A stretch of DNA of 29,245 bases, from assembly GCA_028275645.1 (NCBI GenBank), contig JAPWUH010000002.1, positions 1 through 29,245 on the forward strand. Reading direction: 5' to 3'. This document shows positions 23,969-29,245 of this stretch, one piece after another. This DNA is from Caldivirga sp. Its GTDB lineage: Archaea; Thermoproteota; Thermoprotei; Thermoproteales; Thermocladiaceae. Position numbers and translations under genes: made by a program. Within the stretch, counting starts at the first letter, position 1. The number at the start of each line of letters is the position of its first letter. The notes below the pieces were generated by a model, which was not told the origin of the DNA, made no database searches, and worked only from the letters and a program-made list of their open reading frames with translations.

Positions 23969-24145
23969 TCACCGCGTGTCCTAAATCTGCATGGAGTTTT
24001 TAACCTAACTTTAGGCTGGCTCTGGGTGAGTGAACACCACACAGTGCATAGTGATCCAACGGCCATAACCACCCATGGCCTATTCACCCAATACCGCCGT
24101 TAACTCGAGGTAGGTATTTTTAGGAGGTACCATGGCCTAGGTTTA

Positions 24146-25057
24146 ATGAAACTCAGGTTAAACTCACCTGAGGTGATGGCGGTTATCAATGTGAGTCCTG
24201 AGTCATTTTACCAAGGTAGCGTTAAATCTAGTGAGACTGAGCTGGTTAACTTTGTTGATAGAGCCCTTAAGGCTGGGGTTAGGGTATTTGATGTTGGTGG
24301 GATGTCCACGGCACCCTTTAAGAGGACTTGGGTACCTGAGGACGTTGAGACTAATAGGCTTAAATGGGCCGTCGGTATCCTAAGGAGGGAGTTTGGGGAT
24401 AAGGTGATTATATCGGTGGACACCTTTAGGCCTAGGGTAGCTTCAGAGGTGGCTAAGCTAGGTATAGACATAATCAACGATGTAACTGGGTTAAGGTACG
24501 ATAAGAGTTTGGGCGAGGTTGCTAAGGAGCATGGTCTCGCTATGATACTTTGCGCAAGGGAAAGGACGCAAAGCACGCTTAACCCCGTGGATGCCGTGAT
24601 TAACGAGGCTAGGTGGAGCATTAGCACCGCTGAGTCAATGGGGATTTACGACTTAATCATTGACCCCTGCATAGGCTTCCCACCCCTTGACAGGGATCAG
24701 AACCTTGAACCCAATAGGCAAGTAGCCAAGATGCGTTACGATGACTGGCCCTATAGGGACATCTACGTACTGGCTAACATACCGAGGATAAGGAGGGAAC
24801 TGGATAGGCCAATTTGCGTTAGCGTATCCAGGAAGGGCTTCATAAGGGAGCTATTGGGTGTTAACATAGAGGAGTCCATATGGGGTACGTTAAGCCTCCA
24901 CGCCTACCTAGCCTACGTTAACGCGGACCTAATCAGGGCTCATGATGCCGTTGAGACGGTTCAGGCAGTGAAGATGATAAGTATGGTTAAGTCGTGCGGT
25001 AGAGATTACTCAAGTTGCATTGAGACTATTAGAAAAGCTTATAAGGGTAGGTTTTAA
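24146..25057 (+). CDS. Dihydropteroate synthase family protein (pterin-binding)
   Basis: The 303-residue protein has the DHPS TIM-barrel motifs in order: MAVINVSPESFYQGS (residues 11-25), VRVFDVGGMSTAP (about 45-57), IISVDTFRPRVA (about 92-103), IDIINDVTGLRYD (about 110-122), LIIDPCIGFPPLDRD (about 170-184), ICVSVSRKGFIRE (about 228-240) and IRAHDAVETVQA near the end. DHPS condenses a hydroxymethyl-dihydropterin diphosphate with p-aminobenzoate; archaeal relatives may use a different amine for methanopterin-type or other C1 carriers, so substrate identity is open. Length is normal. A TATTTTTAGG sequence (24115-24123) about 27 nt upstream supports ATG 24146. A small gene with its own promoter starts 11 bp after the stop. 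Confidence 0.85.
   Translation: MKLRLNSPEVMAVINVSPESFYQGSVKSSETELVNFVDRALKAGVRVFDVGGMSTAPFKRTWVPEDVETNRLKWAVGILRREFGDKVIISVDTFRPRVASEVAKLGIDIINDVTGLRYDKSLGEVAKEHGLAMILCARERTQSTLNPVDAVINEARWSISTAESMGIYDLIIDPCIGFPPLDRDQNLEPNRQVAKMRYDDWPYRDIYVLANIPRIRRELDRPICVSVSRKGFIRELLGVNIEESIWGTLSLHAYLAYVNADLIRAHDAVETVQAVKMISMVKSCGRDYSSCIETIRKAYKGRF
25038..25045 (+). promoter_or_regulatory. TATA box of the small gene at 25069, inside the DHPS 3' end
   Basis: CTTATAAG is centred 27 nt before ATG 25069, within the last codons of the DHPS family gene. The spacing is the same as for the confirmed-looking leaderless genes around it. Confidence 0.55.
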
Positions 25058-25068
25058 CCGGTGGATAT

Positions 25069-25248
25069 ATGTCAATTAGTACTATTCGGGAATATAAGCG
25101 ATATAGGGCTATTAAGCAACTTAAGATGCTACGAGCAGTAAAGATGGCTAGGGAGGTTGTGTTGATATCCATGGCTGTAAGGTCACCACCTGTTGATAAG
25201 GGGATTAGGGTACAGGCGATGAGAACTAGGGCCCTATTGAATAATTAG
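25069..25248 (+). CDS. Small basic protein of unknown function (59 residues)
   Basis: A 59-codon frame runs from ATG 25069 to TAG 25248. The product is strongly basic (about a quarter Lys and Arg), with a central helix-prone part such as YRAIKQLKMLRAVKMAREV (residues 12-30), then a VRSPPVDKG turn and an Arg-rich tail. It has no cysteines and no membrane segment. It could bind nucleic acid, but that is only suggested by charge. Reasons to accept it: AGG/ATA-rich codon use like the neighbours, and a CTTATAAG box centred 27 nt upstream that makes sense only for a start here. I recognise no family. It sits between the DHPS gene and the Rpo1N promoter. Confidence 0.5.
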   Translation: MSISTIREYKRYRAIKQLKMLRAVKMAREVVLISMAVRSPPVDKGIRVQAMRTRALLNN

Positions 25249-25268
25249 CCTGCCCTAAAACCTAGACA

Positions 25269-25304
25269 GTGGGGCCATGCCATAGGTGCCTGGCGGTGGG
25301 GCCA
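25269..25304. repeat. Short direct repeat upstream of rpo1N
   Basis: GTGGGGCCA occurs at 25269-25277 and again at 25296-25304, 27 bp apart start to start, about 100 bp before the rpo1N TATA box. The rest of the 25249-25400 spacer shows no gene or RNA fold that I can identify. Confidence 0.45.
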
Positions 25305-25405
25305 GTTTCAGGACCTTACATGTGACGTACGCACTTATGATGCATTAAGGTAGGCGTACATAAGCCTAAATCCTTACGGCTAAACCACTGTTTGAGCAGA
25401 AAAGT

Positions 25406-25413
25406 TTTATAAA
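25406..25413 (+). promoter_or_regulatory. TATA box of rpo1N-rpo1C
   Basis: TTTATAAA is centred about 31 nt before ATG 25441, giving a leader of roughly five bases. Confidence 0.6.
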
Positions 25414-25440
25414 CCCGACGGGTGACGTAGGGATCTTAGA

Positions 25441-28110
25441 ATGTCTTATTCTAGCCAAACCGGTGGCGAGGATAATATTCCACTTAAGGTAATTAAGGAG
25501 ATAACATTTGGCGTCCTTTCACCAGACATTATACGAAAAATGTCCGTCATGGAAGTGACAACCTCCGAAACCTACGATGAGGCAGGTAACCCGGTTAAGG
25601 GTGGTTTAATGGATAGGAGACTAGGGGTTGATGAACCAGAGGCCAGGTGCGAGACCTGTGGTAATGATTGGAGGAGGTGCCCGGGGCATTTTGGTAGGAT
25701 TGAGTTAACCAGGCCCGTTATCCACCCCGAGTTCGTTAAGCCCATATATGACATACTTAGGGCGACATGCCCCAACTGCGGTAGGTTAAAACTGACTGAC
25801 GAGGAGTATAAGAAATATTCAGAGAGGATTAAGAGGCTTAGAAGGCATTGGAGGGTGCTTGCCGATAGATTGATAACTAGGGTTAAGAAGAGGGCTGCCG
25901 CCAGGACAACATGCCCACACTGCGGTGCCCCACAGCCTAAGATCAAGCTTGATAAACCGTTCAAATTCTACATAGAGTCAGAGGGCGGTAAGTTAACTAG
26001 GCTTGACCCTATTAGGGTCAGGGAGTGGCTTGAGAAGATACCCGACGAGGACCTCGAGTTACTTGGGTGGAATCCATCATTAGCCAGGCCTGAGTGGGCG
26101 GTCTTAACAGTTCTACCAGTCCCACCACCCCAGGTTAGGCCATCCATACAGCTCCCCAGTGGCCAAACTAGCGCCGATGACTTAACCCACGCCTTAACGA
26201 CCATACTTAGGTATAATGAGAAGCTTAGGAACGCTATAGAATCCGGCTCACCAACAACCTCAATACTTGACCTGTGGGATTCGCTTCAGGCTAACGTAGC
26301 CACCTACATTGACAATGAGCTTCCAGGTGGGATTCAGGCTAGGCATAGGAGTAAGAGACCGCTTAAGGGGATTGCGCAGAGGCTTAAGGGTAAGGAGGGT
26401 AGGTTCAGGGGTAGTTTATCGGGTAAGAGGGTTGAGTTCTCAGCCAGGACCGTGATTAGCCCAGACCCCAACTTAAGCATTAATGAGGTTGGTGTGCCCG
26501 TAGACATAGCCAAGGAGTTGACTGTTGTTGAGCCAGTCACCGAGTGGAACATTGACCTAATGAGACAGTTGATAATTAACGGGCCTGAGACTTGGCCAGG
26601 GGCTAATAGGGTTATTACACCTGATGGTAAGAAAATCGAGCTTAAGGTGAGGAGGGATAGGAGTGAACTCGCCCAGCAGATCCGGCCTGGTTGGAAGGTC
26701 GAGAGGCACCTAATGGATGGGGATTACGTATTGTTTAACAGGCAGCCAAGCCTACACAAGATGTCGATGATGTGCCACATAGTTAAGGTCCTCCCTGGAA
26801 GGACCTTCAGGCTCCACCTTGCCGTTTGCCCACCGTACAACGCGGACTTCGATGGTGACGAGATGAACCTCCACGTACCCCAAACCCCGGAGGCTAGGGC
26901 TGAGGCTAAGATGCTTATGCTAGTTCAAAACTTCATAATAACGCCCAGGTACGGTGGGCCAATAATAGGGGCTAGGCAGGACTACATAAGCGGTGGCTAC
27001 ATGCTAACCAGGAAGGGTAACATCCTAACTAAGGAAGAGGTTTCATATTTAATGGGTGCCGTTAGGGATGACGTCCAACTTGATGAGCCAGCCATAATGC
27101 ACCCCATTGAGCTTTGGACCGGGAAGCAAGTCATATCGGCACTACTGCCAAGGGACTTCAACTTCACCCAGGCCACGGCGTTTAAGTCAACGTGCAAGGA
27201 CCCGTATAGATGCGATACAGATGAATACATAGTAGTGGTTAACGGATACCTAGCCACAGGCGTCCTGGATAAGAAGTCTATTGGTGCTGAGCAGGTTGAT
27301 TCACTACTGCACGTCTTAGTTAAGAGGTATGGTAATGAGTTTGGTAGGAGGTGGATTGACTCAACCTTCAGGCTGATATTGAGATTCTTAGACATGAGGG
27401 GATTCACCATGGCCCTGGATTCACTCAACCTACCTGAGGAGGCCATGAAGAAGTTTGATGAGATCAAGGATATGTACATTAAGGAGGCCTATGAACTACT
27501 GGACAGGTACTATAAGGGTGCCCTTGAGGCTGAACCCGGTAAGACCGTTGAGGAGACCCTTGAGGATAAGTTAGCCGAGACCCTGTCTAAGATAAGGGAG
27601 GAGGCATCTAAGATAGTTGACGAGTATATGAATAAGGAGTCTGAGGTCTACATAATGGCTAAGTCAGGTGCCAGGGGTAGCTTACTAAATGTGGCGCAAA
27701 TGACCGCCGCCCTCGGTCAGCAGACAATAAGGGGTGAGAGGTTTAGGCGCGGGTTCATGGACAGGACACTCTCACACTTCCTACCTGGGGATAAGGGGCC
27801 TGAGGCTAGGGGGTTTGTTAAGGGTAACTTCAGGGATGGCTTATCACCCATAGAGTTCTTCTTCCATGCCGCGGGTGGTAGGGATGGGCTAGTTGAAACG
27901 GCGGTTAGGACATCGCAGAGTGGCTATGCCCAGAGGAGGCTTATCAATGCATTACAGGACATATACGTCGCCTACGATGGAACTGTTAGGGATTCCCAGG
28001 ACGCGATAATACAATTCAAGTACGGTGAGGATGGTATAGACGTCTCTAAGAGCGACCACGGCAAGTTAAACATTGAGGACATAGTTAAGAGGGTGTTGGC
28101 AAGTGGCTGA
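25441..28110 (+). CDS. rpo1N: DNA-directed RNA polymerase subunit Rpo1N (A')
   Basis: This is the N-terminal two thirds of the archaeal equivalent of RPB1/beta-prime; it holds the clamp and most of the active centre. Residues 70-83 (C..C......C..H, in CETCGNDWRRCPGH) and Cys110/113/158/161 (CPNC and CPHC) are zinc sites. The catalytic magnesium loop NADFDGDEMNLHVPQ is at about 467-481 with Asp469, 471 and 473. RHRSKRPLKGIAQRLKGKEG (around 301-320) and GARGSLLNVAQM near 740 are conserved. At 889 residues it is typical. Its last 8 bp overlap the rpo1C start, so the subunits are translationally coupled. No rpo2 (B) gene lies directly upstream; a DHPS gene and a small gene are there instead. Confidence 0.98.
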   Translation: MSYSSQTGGEDNIPLKVIKEITFGVLSPDIIRKMSVMEVTTSETYDEAGNPVKGGLMDRRLGVDEPEARCETCGNDWRRCPGHFGRIELTRPVIHPEFVKPIYDILRATCPNCGRLKLTDEEYKKYSERIKRLRRHWRVLADRLITRVKKRAAARTTCPHCGAPQPKIKLDKPFKFYIESEGGKLTRLDPIRVREWLEKIPDEDLELLGWNPSLARPEWAVLTVLPVPPPQVRPSIQLPSGQTSADDLTHALTTILRYNEKLRNAIESGSPTTSILDLWDSLQANVATYIDNELPGGIQARHRSKRPLKGIAQRLKGKEGRFRGSLSGKRVEFSARTVISPDPNLSINEVGVPVDIAKELTVVEPVTEWNIDLMRQLIINGPETWPGANRVITPDGKKIELKVRRDRSELAQQIRPGWKVERHLMDGDYVLFNRQPSLHKMSMMCHIVKVLPGRTFRLHLAVCPPYNADFDGDEMNLHVPQTPEARAEAKMLMLVQNFIITPRYGGPIIGARQDYISGGYMLTRKGNILTKEEVSYLMGAVRDDVQLDEPAIMHPIELWTGKQVISALLPRDFNFTQATAFKSTCKDPYRCDTDEYIVVVNGYLATGVLDKKSIGAEQVDSLLHVLVKRYGNEFGRRWIDSTFRLILRFLDMRGFTMALDSLNLPEEAMKKFDEIKDMYIKEAYELLDRYYKGALEAEPGKTVEETLEDKLAETLSKIREEASKIVDEYMNKESEVYIMAKSGARGSLLNVAQMTAALGQQTIRGERFRRGFMDRTLSHFLPGDKGPEARGFVKGNFRDGLSPIEFFFHAAGGRDGLVETAVRTSQSGYAQRRLINALQDIYVAYDGTVRDSQDAIIQFKYGEDGIDVSKSDHGKLNIEDIVKRVLASG

Positions 28111-29245
28111 GCAGTTCCTAAGTCAAGAGGAGGTTAGGGCAAGGATCGAGAGCCTTAAGGGGATTCTACCAGCTAAACTGGTTAATGAACTACTCAACAG
28201 GTTAAGTAACCTAAGGATTTCAGGAAGGCAGCTTGAAAGGGTGATGAAGGCTGTGGTGGCTGAGTACTATAAATCCGTCATTGACCCAGGGGAGGCCATA
28301 GGCATAATCACCGCCCAAAGTGTTGGTGAACCATCAACGCAGATGATCCTAAGGACCTTCCACTACGCAGGCTTAAGGGAATTCTCCATGGCTCTCGGTT
28401 TACCCAGGCTAATCGAGATTATTGATGCAAGGAGAAAACCCCAGGTGCCGAGGATGACAATTTACCTGAAGCCCGAGTACGCGCATAGCGAGGAGAAGGC
28501 GCATGAGGTTGCTAAGAAGATTCAGGCAATCACCATTGAGAACGTGGCCAAGAGCATTGACATAGATTACTTCAACTCAACGATAGTGGTAACCCTGGAC
28601 GAGGACGCCTTAAGTTACAGGGGATTAACCGTTAACGACGTTAAGAAGGCTCTCGATAGGATTAAGGGTAAGGCTGGCAAGGTGACCGTCGAGGGGAACA
28701 CTATTAGTGTAACCGTTGAGGTTCAGGAGATATCGGCATTGAAGAGGATTAGGGATAAGATCCTGCAGACTAAGGTGGCTGGGATAAGGGGTATTAAGAA
28801 GGCTCTGGTTGTTAAGGAATCGGATGAGTATGTAATATACACCGAGGGCACTAACCTGGAGGCCGTACTACTACTGGATGAGGTCGACCCAACGAGGACA
28901 ATATCCCACGATATACATGAGGTTGCCGAGGTCCTCGGCATTGAGGCCGCTAGGTCAATGATAATAAGGGAGCTTAAGGAGGTCCTAGATGCCCAAGGCC
29001 TTGATGTTGATGTGAGGCACCTTATGATGGTGGCCGACGTCATGACGTGGGACGGTAAGGTTAGGCAGATTGGGAGGCATGGGGTGGCTGGGCAGAAGGT
29101 TAGTCCATTGGCTAGGGCAGCCTTCGAGGTCACGGTTAAGAACCTGATTGAGGCAGCCTATAAGGGTGAGAGTGAGAGGTTCAGGGGTGTTGTTGAGAGT
29201 ATAATATCAGGGAGGTATGTGCCTATCGGCACAGGTTACGTTGAG
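28103..29245 (+). CDS. rpo1C: DNA-directed RNA polymerase subunit Rpo1C (A''), 3' end cut by window
   Basis: The frame opens at GTG 28103, overlapping the rpo1N stop by 8 bp, and stays open for 381 codons to the window edge. A GAGGGTG sequence at 28089-28095 is a suitable ribosome-binding site seven bases upstream. The product has the A'' marks: DPGEAIGIITAQSVGEPSTQ (about residues 66-85) and TFHYAGLREFSMALGLPRL, then the jaw region and C-terminal HLMMVADVMTWDGKVRQIGR and the GTGYVE end typical of this subunit. Only a short C-terminal piece should be missing. It completes the large catalytic subunit with Rpo1N. Confidence 0.96.
   Translation, partial: MAEQFLSQEEVRARIESLKGILPAKLVNELLNRLSNLRISGRQLERVMKAVVAEYYKSVIDPGEAIGIITAQSVGEPSTQMILRTFHYAGLREFSMALGLPRLIEIIDARRKPQVPRMTIYLKPEYAHSEEKAHEVAKKIQAITIENVAKSIDIDYFNSTIVVTLDEDALSYRGLTVNDVKKALDRIKGKAGKVTVEGNTISVTVEVQEISALKRIRDKILQTKVAGIRGIKKALVVKESDEYVIYTEGTNLEAVLLLDEVDPTRTISHDIHEVAEVLGIEAARSMIIRELKEVLDAQGLDVDVRHLMMVADVMTWDGKVRQIGRHGVAGQKVSPLARAAFEVTVKNLIEAAYKGESERFRGVVESIISGRYVPIGTGYVE

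Noticed and set aside
24131..24139. Alternative ATG at 24131 for the DHPS gene, preceded by AGGAGGT
   Set aside because: It runs into a stop after two codons in that frame; the TATA-like box spacing supports 24146.

Overview
The window looks like chromosomal DNA of a hyperthermophilic crenarchaeon, most likely of the order Thermoproteales (Caldivirga/Vulcanisaeta/Thermocladium-like; the genus is a guess). Supporting evidence: the largest RNA polymerase subunit is split into Rpo1N and Rpo1C; there are archaeal uS13, a Nep1-type SPOUT methyltransferase, TiaS, a RIO1 kinase and an XPD/Rad3 helicase; arginine is written mostly as AGG and isoleucine often as ATA. About a dozen genes have a TATA-like box centred roughly 24-28 nt upstream of the start codon, which is the geometry of leaderless transcripts.

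Layout. 1-1436: the 3' end of a DegT/DnrJ/EryC1-type aminotransferase, then an adenosine-specific kinase family gene with a short unknown gene directly behind it. 1437-2078: a tRNA-Leu(GAG), followed by a 164-bp non-coding element full of hairpins. 2079-4422: uS13, a nitrilase-superfamily amidohydrolase and a polyprenyl diphosphate synthase. 4438-9593 (minus strand): pyruvate phosphate dikinase, RIO1 kinase and a large exported protein of unknown function. 9702-10720: an aldo/keto reductase broken by a second, larger, oppositely oriented copy of the hairpin element, with loss of the central part of the protein. 10828-12722: a small unknown protein, a minimal VKOR-like membrane protein and a FAD oxidoreductase. 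12938-14815: XPD/Rad3-type helicase. 14876-16781: a divergent cluster probably concerned with molybdenum or tungsten (nucleotidyltransferase-like protein, NifX/NifB-like protein, ModE-HTH/PBP-like regulator) sharing one palindromic TATA box. 16867-18049: CBS-pair protein and Nep1. 18069-23968 (minus): ABC exporter fused to DUF1854, DUF354 glycosyltransferase-like protein, HAD hydrolase and TiaS. 24146-29245: dihydropteroate synthase family protein, an overlooked 59-codon gene with its own promoter, and rpo1N-rpo1C (the latter running off the window).

Most genes are housekeeping, for information processing (uS13, RNA polymerase, RIO1, Nep1, TiaS, tRNA-Leu, XPD) or core metabolism (PPDK, prenyl synthase, pterin enzyme). 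The unusual content is the pair of hairpin elements. They share termini, several stem-loops and at least one compensatory base-pair change, and they look like non-autonomous IS200/IS605-type elements, possibly keeping a structured (omega-RNA-like) transcript. No transposase, tnpB or CRISPR array is present here. Other points of interest are the ABC-DUF1854 fusion, the divergent ModE/NifX promoter and the prenyl synthase pocket residue.
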